NCBI GenBank assembly: GCA_965250275.1
Contig: OZ252297.1
Span: 2,604,001 to 2,668,000 of the forward strand
Direction of reading: 5' to 3'
DNA: 64,000 nt
Source of the DNA: G965250275 sp965250275
Lineage (GTDB): Bacteria; Pseudomonadota; Alphaproteobacteria; Rhodobacterales; Rhodobacteraceae
Shown: in pieces, positions 42,696-52,114 of the stretch
How the letters are laid out: every line of letters begins with the position of its first letter
How positions within the stretch are numbered: position 1 is the first letter of the stretch
Notes under the pieces: model-generated
What the model was told of the DNA's origin: nothing
Databases searched by the model: none
Seen by the model: only the letters and a program-made list of their open reading frames with translations
Translations under genes and position numbers: made by a program

Positions 42696-42710
42696 GAACT
42701 TTATGAGAAC
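42696..42710 (-). promoter_or_regulatory. LexA (SOS) box
   Basis: On the minus strand the sequence is GTTCTCATAAAGTTC, an exact GTTC-N7-GTTC match to the alphaproteobacterial LexA consensus. Another GTTC half lies 6 bases upstream, and TTTGTTCTCAT/ATGAGAACAAA (42666-42676 and 42703-42713) form an 11-base inverted repeat that brackets it. The box lies 69 bases before the 40-residue gene and downstream of recG, so recG is not its target. Confidence 0.8.
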
Positions 42711-42738
42711 AAACGCGAACTTTTTGGCATCCGGCGCG

Positions 42739-44829
42739 CTAACCCACGGAAATCAAACGAATCGCCTGATCCTGTTTCATCAGCCACAGAAGGGTCCGCG
42801 CGGCCTGTCCCCGATCACTGGTCAGATGCGGGTCATCCGCCAGCAGACGTCGGGCATCGGACTGGGCAACCGCCATCAACGCCGCCTGCCGTTCGAGATC
42901 GGCCACCTGGAACTTCGGGAGCCCGGACTGGGCCGTCCCGATCACGTCCCCTGCCCCGCGCATTTGCAAGTCGGTTTCCGCGATGACAAACCCGTTTTCG
43001 GTTTCACGCAGAACCTCAAGCCGTCGACGACCATTCTGGGTCAGCGGCGGCTGATACATCAGAAGGCAGGTCGACGCCGCCTCACCGCGCCCGACGCGGC
43101 CGCGCAACTGGTGCAACTGGGCCAGCCCGAAGGTTTCGGCCCGTTCGATCACCATGATCGACGCATTGGGCACATCGACGCCAACCTCGATGACCGTGGT
43201 TGCCACCAGAACTTTTGTCTCGCCGCTCTGAAACGCCGACATCGCGGCATCCTTCTCTGCGGGCGGCATCTGGCCGTGCACCAGCCCCACAACCCCTTCG
43301 CCCAGGATGGCGCGCAGTCGCTTGAAACGTTCTTCGGCGGCCGTCAGATCAACCGTTTCACTCTCTTCAACCAGCGGGCAAACCCAATAACACTGACGGC
43401 CTTCCGAGATGGCCCGGCGCAGATGATCCACAACCTCATCCATACGCTCCAGACTGACGACGGCAGTGGAAATGGGTTTGCGGCCGGGCGGCTTTTCGTC
43501 CAGCACCGATACATCCATGTCCCCATACTGAGCCAGCGACAGGCTGCGGGGAATGGGTGTGGCCGTCATCACCAGAACATCAGCTGCCACACCCTTTTCG
43601 GCCAGCTCCTTGCGTTGCCGCACACCAAAGCGATGCTGCTCATCAACGATCACCAACCGCAGATCCTGAAAGGCCACATCGGGCTGAAAGACCGCATGGG
43701 TGCCGACCAGAATTTGAATATCCCCCCGTTGCAGCGCCGCCAGCTTGGCTTTGCGCTCGGAGCCCTTGTCGCGACCGGTCAGCACCTCCAGGACCACACC
43801 CGCCGATTCTGCCAATGGGCGCAGCCCCTCCAAATGCTGGCGCGCCAGAATCTCAGTGGGCGCCATCATCACGCCCTGGCCGCCGGCCTCGACTGCAACA
43901 AGCAGCGCCATGAAGGCCACAAGGGTCTTACCTGATCCGACATCACCCTGGAGCAACCGATTCATGCGCAATGGCGTCGCCAGATCGGCCGCGATCTCTT
44001 CGATGGCACGGGTCTGTGCGCCTGTGGGCGTGTAAGGCAGCCCAGACAGGACCCGGCGTTGCAACGCGCCGGTCCCCACGCTTTCCACCCCGCGCGCGCG
44101 TCGGTCACGCTGACGGGCCAATGCCAGCGTGAGCTGATGCGCCATCAACTCGTCATAGGCCAGCCGTTCCCGGGCGGGTGCGTCGGCCACAACATCCTTC
44201 AGCGCCTTTGGCTGGTGCCCTCGATGCAGCGCAGTCCCACAATCCGGCCAGCCGGACTGCGTCATCTGACCCGGATCAATCCACTCCGGCAACGCGGGCG
44301 CGCGTGCCACAGCATCGCGCGCGGCTTTGTACATAACCTTCTGGGTCACCCCTTGCGTCAGGTGATAGACCGGCTCGAATTCCGGAATGTCGCTGGCATC
44401 CTCCAGAGGCACCATGTGGTCAGGGTGGACCATTTGCGCAACACCGTCAAAAAGCTCCACCTTTCCAGAGATCAGCCGCCGTGCGCCAACCGGCAGAACC
44501 TTCTTGAGATAGTCGCCACGCGCGTGAAAGAAGACGAGTTGAAAGTCGGTTTTGGTGTCTTCGACATGCACCCGGTAGGCCGCCCCCTTTCGCGGCGCGG
44601 GTCGGTGCGCACCCACCGTCACTTCGACCGTCATCGTGCGGGGCAGTTCTGCCCCCTGAATCGTGTCACGCCGGCGGCGATCCACGACGGCGTAGGGCAA
44701 GGCAAACAAAAGATCACGAGGGGTTTCAATGCCGCTCTGAACCAGCTTGGCGGCGATCTTCGGGCCGACACCTTCCAGTGTTTCCAGCGCTGCAAAGAGC
44801 GGAAAGAGCGGCTCTGGCCGCCCGCTCAT
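42739..44829 (-). CDS. recG: ATP-dependent DNA helicase RecG
   Basis: A 696-residue superfamily 2 helicase that reverses stalled forks and branch-migrates Holliday junctions. The N-terminal wedge (OB) domain precedes the helicase core with Walker A GDVGSGKTLVA (~300), the DEQHRFG motif II/III region and motif VI in QLRGRVGRGEAASTC. The start lies 4 bases inside the ligA stop, so ligA-recG are coupled. Confidence 0.97.
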   Translation of the reverse strand: MSGRPEPLFPLFAALETLEGVGPKIAAKLVQSGIETPRDLLFALPYAVVDRRRRDTIQGAELPRTMTVEVTVGAHRPAPRKGAAYRVHVEDTKTDFQLVFFHARGDYLKKVLPVGARRLISGKVELFDGVAQMVHPDHMVPLEDASDIPEFEPVYHLTQGVTQKVMYKAARDAVARAPALPEWIDPGQMTQSGWPDCGTALHRGHQPKALKDVVADAPARERLAYDELMAHQLTLALARQRDRRARGVESVGTGALQRRVLSGLPYTPTGAQTRAIEEIAADLATPLRMNRLLQGDVGSGKTLVAFMALLVAVEAGGQGVMMAPTEILARQHLEGLRPLAESAGVVLEVLTGRDKGSERKAKLAALQRGDIQILVGTHAVFQPDVAFQDLRLVIVDEQHRFGVRQRKELAEKGVAADVLVMTATPIPRSLSLAQYGDMDVSVLDEKPPGRKPISTAVVSLERMDEVVDHLRRAISEGRQCYWVCPLVEESETVDLTAAEERFKRLRAILGEGVVGLVHGQMPPAEKDAAMSAFQSGETKVLVATTVIEVGVDVPNASIMVIERAETFGLAQLHQLRGRVGRGEAASTCLLMYQPPLTQNGRRRLEVLRETENGFVIAETDLQMRGAGDVIGTAQSGLPKFQVADLERQAALMAVAQSDARRLLADDPHLTSDRGQAARTLLWLMKQDQAIRLISVG

Positions 44830-46982
44830 GACGCCCCGATCAGCGTCAGCCAGCCATCTTCGTCAAGTGTGTCCACACCCAGCTCGGCGGCCTTTTTGGC
44901 CTTGGAACCCGCGCCGGGTCCGGCGACCACCAAATCGGTTTTGGCGCTCACAGAGCCGGATACCTTGGCTCCCAGTGCTTCGGCCCGTGCCTTCGCCTCG
45001 GCCCGCGTCATTTTCTCAAGGGTCCCGGTGAACACCACCGTCTTTCCGGCCACGGGGCTGTCGGACGTGTCCGGAGGACGCACCTCTTCCACATTCAAAT
45101 GGGCCACAAGCCGATCAATCGAGCTGCGCTCATTTTCCTGCGCGAACGCCGTCACCAGAGAGCGCGCCATGACCTCCCCGACCCCATCGATCGACAGCAA
45201 ATCGTCCCATGCCGGGCCCGCAAGCGCCTGCGCATCCCGCATCGCCTGCTCAAAGACATCCCAGCGCCCATACTGCGTTGCCAGAAGATTTGAAGCCGCT
45301 TCCCCCACATGCCGCAGTCCCAGCGCAAAGATCAGGCGACCAAGCGGAATGGTGCGCTTTTCGTCGATGGCCGCAAAGAGATTGGCCGCACTCTGATCAC
45401 CCCAGCCCTTGCGATTTTTCAGGCGCGCCAGATTGTTGGCATCCCGTCTTTCTAACGTGAAGATGTCCGACGGTTCGCGAACCGGCAGGTCCGGGTCCTC
45501 GTAGAACATTTCGACCTGCTTGGCTCCCAGGCCCTCGATATCAAAGGCCGCACGGCTCACGAAATGCTTCAGTTTTTCAACGGCCTGTGCCGGGCAGATC
45601 ATACCGCCCGTGCATCGACGCACCGCATCTCCCTCTTCGCGGATTGCCGCACTCCCGCATTCCGGGCAAACCGTCGGAAATTCGAACGGGGTCGCGCCGT
45701 CGGGACGTTTTGACAGGTCGACATCCGCCACTTTCGGGATCACATCCCCGGCGCGGTACACCTGTACCCAATCGCCGACCCTGATATCCTTGCCCTCGCG
45801 GATTATGCCGCCCTTTGCATCTCGTCCGGCGATGTAATCTTCGTTGTGCAGCGTTGCGTTGCTGACCACCACACCCCCGACCGTCACAGGGGTCAAGCGC
45901 GCCACCGGGCTCAACGCGCCGGTGCGGCCCACCTGGATGTCGATGGCTTCCAAACGCGTCCAGGCCAGCTCGGCCGGAAACTTGTGTGCGATGGCCCATC
46001 GCGGCGTTGTGGACCGAAACCCGAGCCGGGCCTGCAGCGCCAGATCGTTGACCTTGTAGACCACCCCGTCGATGTCATAGCCCAGCGTCGCGCGCTGCGC
46101 TTCGATGGTGCGGTAGTGCGCCAGCATCTCTGCGGCGTTGGCACAGGTGCGTGTCAGCGGGTTGGTCTGAAAATCCAGCTCCGAGAGGCGCCTGATCGCG
46201 CCATCCTGGGTCTCGGCCAGAGGTTCAGAAACCTCTCCCCAGGCATAGGCGAAGAAGCGCAGCGGCCGGGCGCGCGTGATCGCAGGATCGAGCTGGCGCA
46301 GAGACCCGGCAGCCGCATTGCGTGGATTGGCGAAGGTTTTGGCTGGCTTTTTGTCCGGGCGCGGATCTTCGGCATGCGCGGCCACGATGCGCTCGTTCAG
46401 AGCCTCGAAATCGGCGTGGCTCATATAAACTTCGCCACGCACTTCCAGAATCTCCGGTGCACCTGTCAGGGACTGCGGCACATCATCGATGGTCCGGGCA
46501 TTCGCGGTGACATTCTCACCAACGGTCCCGTCGCCACGTGTGGCCGCTTGGACAAGGTGACCCTGCTCATAGCGGAGCGAAAGCGACAATCCGTCGATCT
46601 TTGGCTCGGCCGTATACGCCAGCGCAGTGTCGTCCGGCAGGCCAAGATAGTTGCGAACGGACTTGTCGAATTCCAGGACGTCGGTGTCGTCGAATGCATT
46701 GCCCAGTGACAACATCCGCGCCGCATGGGTCACTTTGGAAAACCCGTCAGAGGGTGCAGCACCTACCTGCTCCGAGGGGCTGTCCGGGCGTTTCAGATCG
46801 GGAAATCGCGCCTCGATTGCCGCATTGCGGGCCTTTAGAGCATCATACTCGGCGTCCGAGATTTCAGGGGCATCGCGAGTATGGTAAGACTGATTGGCGC
46901 GGATCAGAATGCCTGCAAGGCGCGCAAGCTCTGCCCGCGCCTGCGCGTCTGTCAGTTTGTCCACAGCGACAGTGTCGGTCAT
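44826..46982 (-). CDS. ligA: NAD-dependent DNA ligase LigA
   Basis: A 718-residue ligase. Order: Ia domain, adenylation domain with the active-site Lys in AEPKIDGLSLSL (~128), OB fold, Cys4 zinc finger (CPECGSAAIREEGDAVRRC..C), HhH domains and a C-terminal BRCT domain (residues ~640-718, GKTVVFTGTLEKMTR). Length is normal. It opens a two-gene operon with recG. The upstream gap holds a GC-rich palindrome shared with another site. Confidence 0.97.
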   Translation of the reverse strand: MTDTVAVDKLTDAQARAELARLAGILIRANQSYHTRDAPEISDAEYDALKARNAAIEARFPDLKRPDSPSEQVGAAPSDGFSKVTHAARMLSLGNAFDDTDVLEFDKSVRNYLGLPDDTALAYTAEPKIDGLSLSLRYEQGHLVQAATRGDGTVGENVTANARTIDDVPQSLTGAPEILEVRGEVYMSHADFEALNERIVAAHAEDPRPDKKPAKTFANPRNAAAGSLRQLDPAITRARPLRFFAYAWGEVSEPLAETQDGAIRRLSELDFQTNPLTRTCANAAEMLAHYRTIEAQRATLGYDIDGVVYKVNDLALQARLGFRSTTPRWAIAHKFPAELAWTRLEAIDIQVGRTGALSPVARLTPVTVGGVVVSNATLHNEDYIAGRDAKGGIIREGKDIRVGDWVQVYRAGDVIPKVADVDLSKRPDGATPFEFPTVCPECGSAAIREEGDAVRRCTGGMICPAQAVEKLKHFVSRAAFDIEGLGAKQVEMFYEDPDLPVREPSDIFTLERRDANNLARLKNRKGWGDQSAANLFAAIDEKRTIPLGRLIFALGLRHVGEAASNLLATQYGRWDVFEQAMRDAQALAGPAWDDLLSIDGVGEVMARSLVTAFAQENERSSIDRLVAHLNVEEVRPPDTSDSPVAGKTVVFTGTLEKMTRAEAKARAEALGAKVSGSVSAKTDLVVAGPGAGSKAKKAAELGVDTLDEDGWLTLIGAS

Positions 46983-47062
46983 CGCACCACCCCAGGTCGG
47001 TCTTGGCCCCAGTGATAGGCCTCAGACCCGGGCAGGTCCACCCGCAACGCGCGTCAACACCC

Positions 47063-47081
47063 GGGCGCAATACGCGCCCGA
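47063..47081. repeat. Hairpin element copy 1 (GGGCGC-AATAC-GCGCCC)
   Basis: This 19-base sequence agrees at 18 of 19 positions with the one at 58826-58844. It forms a 7-pair stem with an AATAC loop between ctrA and ligA. No T-tract follows on either strand, so it is not a standard intrinsic terminator. Confidence 0.5.
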
Positions 47082-47090
47082 ACTCAGGTG

Positions 47091-47807
47091 TCAGGTTCCG
47101 ACTGCAAGTTGCGGCTCTTCCACCTCTTCCGCAACGGGATCACGCAATACGTAGCCCCGGCCCCACACTGTGTCGATGTAGTTCACCCCGCCGGTTGCCA
47201 TGCTCAACTTCTTGCGCAATTTGCAGATGAAAACATCAATGATTTTCAGTTCGGGCTCATCCATGCCCCCGTAAAGGTGATTGAGGAACATTTCCTTTGT
47301 AAGGGTTGTGCCTTTCCGCAAACTCAACAATTCTAGCATTTGATATTCTTTGCCCGTCAGATGAACCGGCTGGCCCGAGACCTCCACGGTTTTTGCATCC
47401 AGATTCACCGCAACCTTGCCAGTGTGAATAATCGATTGCGAATGTCCCTTGGACCGCCGAATGATTGCGTGGATGCGCGCCACAAGCTCTTCGCGGTTGA
47501 ACGGTTTGGTCATGTAGTCGTCAGCGCCGAACCCGAAGCCTTTGATTTTGTTTTCGGTATCGTCCACGCCGGAGAGGATCAGGATAGGAGTTTCGATCCG
47601 TGACAGGCGCAGTTGCCGCAAAACCTCGTGCCCGTTCATATCCGGCAGGTTCAGGTCGAGAAGAATCAGATCGTAATCGTAGAGCTTCGCCAGATCGATT
47701 CCTTCCTCTCCAAGGTCCGTGCAATACACATTCAAATTGGCATGGGTGAGCATCAATTCGATGCTCTTGGAAGTGGCAGGGTCGTCCTCGACCAGTAACA
47801 CACGCAT
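47091..47807 (-). CDS. ctrA: Cell cycle response regulator CtrA
   Basis: A 238-residue OmpR/PhoB-type master regulator. The receiver has DD at 9-10, phosphoacceptor Asp in LILLDLNLPD (~51) and Lys in MTKPF. The winged-helix domain has the family-specific LTGKEYQMLELLSLRKGTTLTKEMFLNHLYGG and KIIDVFICKLRKKL. In Rhodobacteraceae CtrA controls motility, gene-transfer-agent release and recombination rather than essential cell-cycle steps. A CtrA-type site lies upstream; its inhibitor gene sciP is next on the same strand. Confidence 0.97.
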   Translation of the reverse strand: MRVLLVEDDPATSKSIELMLTHANLNVYCTDLGEEGIDLAKLYDYDLILLDLNLPDMNGHEVLRQLRLSRIETPILILSGVDDTENKIKGFGFGADDYMTKPFNREELVARIHAIIRRSKGHSQSIIHTGKVAVNLDAKTVEVSGQPVHLTGKEYQMLELLSLRKGTTLTKEMFLNHLYGGMDEPELKIIDVFICKLRKKLSMATGGVNYIDTVWGRGYVLRDPVAEEVEEPQLAVGT

Positions 47808-47866
47808 TTTGGCACTCTCCGCTTCGGCTGATGACTCGTAGTGGCGTTAACCGTGACCAATAAAAG

Positions 47867-47881
47867 TTAATCGCGCGTTAC
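47867..47881. promoter_or_regulatory. Probable CtrA binding site (TTAA-N7-TTAC)
   Basis: TTAATCGCGCGTTAC in the 100-base gap between sciP and ctrA matches the TTAA-N7-TTAA CtrA consensus with one mismatch; a further TTAA half occurs at 47847-47850. It suggests autoregulation of ctrA. Confidence 0.55.
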
Positions 47882-47907
47882 CATATGTTCAATGCGACAT
47901 TATCAAC

Positions 47908-48186
47908 TTAAGGTTGTCTGTACTTTTTGACTGCGGTTGCTTTCAAGGCATCCTCCCCGTGTTTGGAGATCGCCGCAATCCAGGATCGGAATTCCTCTTC
48001 ACTCAGTTGATACTTAGCCAAAGCTTCAGGCTGTGAAATCAACCCATAGACAACGCCGCGCACAACGGCTGCCTTGCGCGATGCGACCCAACGCCGCGTG
48101 CTGGCATCGGGCAGATCGGCGCGGGTCATGACAGAGCCATCGGGCAAGGTGACCGCACGCGGTCCATCCACTTTCTTAAGATACAT
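47908..48186 (-). CDS. sciP: CtrA inhibitor SciP (DUF1153)
   Basis: A 92-residue basic helix-turn-helix protein. It contains the DUF1153 pattern DGSVMTRADLPDASTRRWVASRKAAVVRGVVYGLIS and ends YQLSEEEFRSWIAAISKHGEDAL. In Caulobacter SciP binds CtrA and prevents it from recruiting RNA polymerase. The gene lies just upstream of ctrA on the same strand, with a 100-base gap that contains the ctrA control region. An AGAGG site lies 8 bases before the ATG. Confidence 0.93.
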   Translation of the reverse strand: MYLKKVDGPRAVTLPDGSVMTRADLPDASTRRWVASRKAAVVRGVVYGLISQPEALAKYQLSEEEFRSWIAAISKHGEDALKATAVKKYRQP

Positions 48187-48315
48187 CGAACGACCTCTGG
48201 TTTACGTACCCAGATTGCATTCATCAGCCTTAACGACCTGTGAAATCCAGGCCTTGAGAGTGTGGCGGATTTTCTTATATTCCGTCCGTCTTACCGCCCC
48301 GTGCCGGATCCCGTT

Positions 48316-49461
48316 ATGCCCCTTGATACACCGCACCCGATTAATTCGCTTGGCTTTGCCAAACCCCCCGCCGAGACGCGGGTTGTTGTGGCGATGTCCG
48401 GTGGTGTCGACAGTTCCGTTGTCGCAGCCCTCCTGGCGGACGAAGGGTATGATGTCGTGGGCGTCACCCTGCAGCTCTATGACCACGGGGCCGCACTCGC
48501 CAAAAAGGGCGCCTGTTGCGCGGGCATAGATATCCACGACGCGCGCCGCGTCGCAGAAGAGCGCGGTTTTCCGCACTATGTGCTGGACTACGAAAACATC
48601 TTCAAAGACGCCGTCATCGACGAGTTTGCCGACAGTTACATGGCCGGGGCGACACCCGTGCCGTGCATCCGGTGCAACGAACGGGTCAAATTCAAAGATC
48701 TGCTCGAGACCGCAAAGGATCTCGAGGCCGACTGCATGGCCACCGGCCACTACATTCAGCGTATGACGGGGAATGCGGGGCCGGAGCTTCATGCTGCAGC
48801 GGATGCCAGCCGCGATCAGTCGTACTTCCTGTTCTCCACGACACCTGAACAGCTTGCATTTTTGCGATTCCCGCTCGGGCATCTGCCTTCCAAGGACGCC
48901 ACCCGCGAACTTGCCGCGCAATATGGGTTGGCCGTGGCGGACAAGCCCGACAGCCAGGATATCTGTTTTGTGCCCAATGGCGACTATGCCGCGGTGATCG
49001 AGAAGCTGCGTCCCGGGGCCGCGGAGCCTGGTCAGATCAAACACGCTGATGGCCGCGTGCTGGGACGCCATGACGGGGTGATCCACTACACAATTGGCCA
49101 GCGCCGCGGCCTGGGCATCGGCGGGCTGAGCGAGCCACTTTATGTCGTCAAACTCGATGTTGATGCAAAAGAGGTCATCGTCGGTCCCAAATCAATGCTG
49201 GCAACGCGCACCATCCCGGTTAGGGAGATCAACTGGCTGGGGGACGAACCGTTCGACTCGCGTCCGGAATGGCACGTCGCCGTCAAAGTCCGCTCGACCC
49301 GTCCACCCCGCGATGCCGTGATCCGGCCCTTGTCACCGACCACCGCCGAGGTGGAGTTGATCACCGCAGAAGAAGGTGTCTCGCCCGGGCAGGCCTGCGT
49401 TTTTTATGATCCGGACGGCAGCCGCATTTTTGGCGGCGGATGGATTTGGAAAGGCGCGTGA
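48316..49461 (+). CDS. mnmA: tRNA-specific 2-thiouridylase MnmA
   Basis: A 381-residue PP-loop enzyme that thiolates U34 of tRNA-Lys, -Glu and -Gln. The P-loop is AMSGGVDSSVVAALL; the catalytic Cys pair lies in TPVPCIRCN and PDSQDICFV. I choose ATG 48316 (MPLDTPHPINSLGF) over GTG 48262, because the extra 18 codons overlap the divergent sciP control region. Its neighbours are unrelated to translation apart from trmFO and gluQ further upstream. Confidence 0.95.
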   Translation: MPLDTPHPINSLGFAKPPAETRVVVAMSGGVDSSVVAALLADEGYDVVGVTLQLYDHGAALAKKGACCAGIDIHDARRVAEERGFPHYVLDYENIFKDAVIDEFADSYMAGATPVPCIRCNERVKFKDLLETAKDLEADCMATGHYIQRMTGNAGPELHAAADASRDQSYFLFSTTPEQLAFLRFPLGHLPSKDATRELAAQYGLAVADKPDSQDICFVPNGDYAAVIEKLRPGAAEPGQIKHADGRVLGRHDGVIHYTIGQRRGLGIGGLSEPLYVVKLDVDAKEVIVGPKSMLATRTIPVREINWLGDEPFDSRPEWHVAVKVRSTRPPRDAVIRPLSPTTAEVELITAEEGVSPGQACVFYDPDGSRIFGGGWIWKGA

Positions 49462-49648
49462 TCCGTCTCTCGCGTTTGCATGGCGCCCATTCAAACACCT
49501 GAACGGGCCGCGCTCTAGCATCTGTGCGTGTTTCGCCAGGTCCGCCACACGTACGTGAGGTCTTTCCGACACAAAGTGTCGCCTGCAGACATGTCACATT
49601 CGGGCCAAGGCGAATGATGAGCCCGAAACACACAGAGGATGGATTGCA

Positions 49649-52057
49649 ATGAAAACCACCACCCGGGTTGTCGTCATCGGCGGCGGTGTCGTCGGCTGCT
49701 CCGTCCTCTATCATCTGACCAAACTCGGCTGGTCCGACGTGATGCTGGTGGAACGCTCTGAGTTGACATCCGGCTCGACCTGGCACGCTGCAGGTGGCTT
49801 TCACACTCTGAACGGCGACACCAATATGGCGGCGCTGCAGGGCTACACCATCCGGCTCTACAAGGAACTCGAGGAGCTGACCGGGCTGTCCTGCGGATTG
49901 CACCACGTGGGTGGTGTGACGCTGGCGGACAATCAGGACCGCTTCGACATGTTGCTGGCCGAACGCGCCAAACACCGCTTCATGGGGCTGGAGACTGAAA
50001 TTGTTGGCCCGCATGAGATAAAGAAGATCGCCCCCATCACGAACACCGATGGTATCGTTGGAGCGCTCTACGACCCGCTGGATGGCCATCTTGACCCGTC
50101 TGGCACCACGCACGCCTATGCCAGGGCCGCGCGGCTCGGCGGGGCCGAAATCGAAACGCATTGCATGGTTCAAGAAACCAATCCCCGTCCTGACGGGACA
50201 TGGGACGTGGTTACAGACAAAGGGACCATTCATGCCGAACATATCGTCAATGCCGGCGGTCTCTGGGCGCGCGAGGTGGCGGCCATGGCGGGCATCTACC
50301 TGCCGCTGCACCCGATGGAGCACCAGTATCTCGTTACCGATGACATCCCGGATATCTACGAGATGGCGGGAGAGCACCCCCATGTCATGGACCCGGCAGG
50401 CGAAAGCTATCTTCGGCAGGAAGGTCGTGGGCTCTGCATCGGGTTTTACGAACAATCCTGCCGCCCCTGGGCGGTGGACGGCACACCGTGGTCATTTGGT
50501 CACGAATTGCTGCCTGACGATTTTGACAAGATCACCGACAGCATTGAATTCGCGTACAAGCGCTTCCCCGTGCTGGAGAGCGCGGGTGTCAAATCCGTGA
50601 TCCACGGGCCGTTCACCTTCGCCCCCGATGGCAATCCCTTGGTGGGGCCGGTGCCGGGCCGCCCCGGCTACTGGTCAGCTTGCGGCGTGATGGCCGGTTT
50701 CAGTCAGGGCGGCGGTGTCGGGCTGACACTGGCGCAATGGATGATCGAGGGAGAGCCGGAACGCGATGTCTTTGCCATGGATGTGGCGCGTTTTGGCGAC
50801 TGGATCAGCCCGGGCTATACCCGCCCCAAGGTCGTCGAGAACTACCAGAAGCGCTTCTCTGTCGCCTATCCCAACGAAGAGCTTCCCGCTGCGCGACCCA
50901 ACCGCACAACACCGATGTACGACATCTTCTCGGACATGGGCGCGGTCTGGGGGCAGCAATTTGGACTCGAGGTCGTCAATTACTACGCGCAAGACGATGA
51001 GCCGGGATACGAAACGCCGTCATTCCGGCGCTCGGACGCCTTCGACGCCACGGGTCGCGAAGTCCGCGGCGTCCGGGACTCCGTGGGTATCAATGAAGTC
51101 CACAACTTCGGCAAATACATGGTCACCGGACCGCGCGCCCGCGGCTGGTTGGACCGGATCATGGCGGGTCGTGTTCCACAGCCGGGCCGGCTGTCGCTGA
51201 CCCCAATGCTTTCCCCGAAAGGCAAACTGATCGGCGATTTCACGATCTCATGCCTGAATGACACCACGTATCAACTCACCGCATCTTATGGCGCGCAAGC
51301 CTATCATATGCGTTGGTTCCAGCAGAACGGCGAGGACGGGGTCAACGTCGAGAACATCAGCGACACGCGCAACGGGTTTCAGATCGCCGGACCGAAAGCG
51401 CGCGAGGTGCTGGCCGCCTGCACGCGCGCGGACATCTCAACCATGAAGTTTCTCGACGTGCGCCCCATGACTGTTGGGATGACGGATTGCCTGGTCCAGA
51501 GGGTCAGCTACACAGGTGACCTGGGCTATGAAATCTATTGCGACCCGATGGCCCAGCGGCAACTTTGGTGGACATTGTGGGAGGCCGGCCTGCCTCATGG
51601 CATGGTGCCATTTGGTATGCGGGCCATGATGTCGCTGCGGCTCGACAAGTTCTTTGGTAGCTGGCTGCTGGAGTTTGGCCCCGACTACACGGCCGCTGAA
51701 ACCGGACTGGACCGCTTCATATCCTGGAAAAAGAACGCCGATTTCATCGGGCGCGGACCTGCTGAGGCGGAACGCGCCGCGGGTCCTGCCCGTCGGCTTT
51801 GCGCGTTCGAGGTGGATGCTTTGGACGCAGATGTCCAGGCTTACGAACCCATCTGGCTTGATGGCAGCGTGCAGGGTTTTTGCACCTCCGGCGGCTTTTC
51901 CCACTATGCGCGGAAATCCATCGCGCAGGGGTTCTTGCCCACCGATCGCATCGTGGACGGGTTACAGGTGGAGATCGAGATACTGGGAGAAATGCGCCCT
52001 GCCCGTCTGATCACGACACCACTTTTTGACGCCGATGGATCGCGCATGCGCGGCTAG
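49649..52057 (+). CDS. Dimethylglycine/sarcosine dehydrogenase-like FAD oxidoreductase with GcvT domain
   Basis: An 802-residue enzyme. The N-terminal DAO domain has the FAD motif GGGVVGCSVLYHL (~11-23), and STWHAAGG (~44-51) carries the His that is flavinylated in dimethylglycine dehydrogenases. The C-terminal half is a GcvT-like folate-binding domain (FDVRP.., YTGDLGYEIY, KFFGSWLLEFGPDYTAAETGLDRFI). Members oxidatively demethylate methylated glycines and pass the C1 unit to tetrahydrofolate. It stands alone, 187 bases after mnmA. Together with the MttB-family protein it may serve methylated amine or betaine catabolism, an inference. Confidence 0.9.
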   Translation: MKTTTRVVVIGGGVVGCSVLYHLTKLGWSDVMLVERSELTSGSTWHAAGGFHTLNGDTNMAALQGYTIRLYKELEELTGLSCGLHHVGGVTLADNQDRFDMLLAERAKHRFMGLETEIVGPHEIKKIAPITNTDGIVGALYDPLDGHLDPSGTTHAYARAARLGGAEIETHCMVQETNPRPDGTWDVVTDKGTIHAEHIVNAGGLWAREVAAMAGIYLPLHPMEHQYLVTDDIPDIYEMAGEHPHVMDPAGESYLRQEGRGLCIGFYEQSCRPWAVDGTPWSFGHELLPDDFDKITDSIEFAYKRFPVLESAGVKSVIHGPFTFAPDGNPLVGPVPGRPGYWSACGVMAGFSQGGGVGLTLAQWMIEGEPERDVFAMDVARFGDWISPGYTRPKVVENYQKRFSVAYPNEELPAARPNRTTPMYDIFSDMGAVWGQQFGLEVVNYYAQDDEPGYETPSFRRSDAFDATGREVRGVRDSVGINEVHNFGKYMVTGPRARGWLDRIMAGRVPQPGRLSLTPMLSPKGKLIGDFTISCLNDTTYQLTASYGAQAYHMRWFQQNGEDGVNVENISDTRNGFQIAGPKAREVLAACTRADISTMKFLDVRPMTVGMTDCLVQRVSYTGDLGYEIYCDPMAQRQLWWTLWEAGLPHGMVPFGMRAMMSLRLDKFFGSWLLEFGPDYTAAETGLDRFISWKKNADFIGRGPAEAERAAGPARRLCAFEVDALDADVQAYEPIWLDGSVQGFCTSGGFSHYARKSIAQGFLPTDRIVDGLQVEIEILGEMRPARLITTPLFDADGSRMRG

Positions 52058-52114
52058 TGCCGGACGGGCTAGCGATCACCTATACTCTCCGGGCGGACGC
52101 GCTACTATCGCGAC

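Noticed and set aside
42667..45396. Long plus-strand frames antisense to recG and ligA
   Set aside because: His/Gln/Arg-rich products without domains; recG and ligA fill the minus strand.
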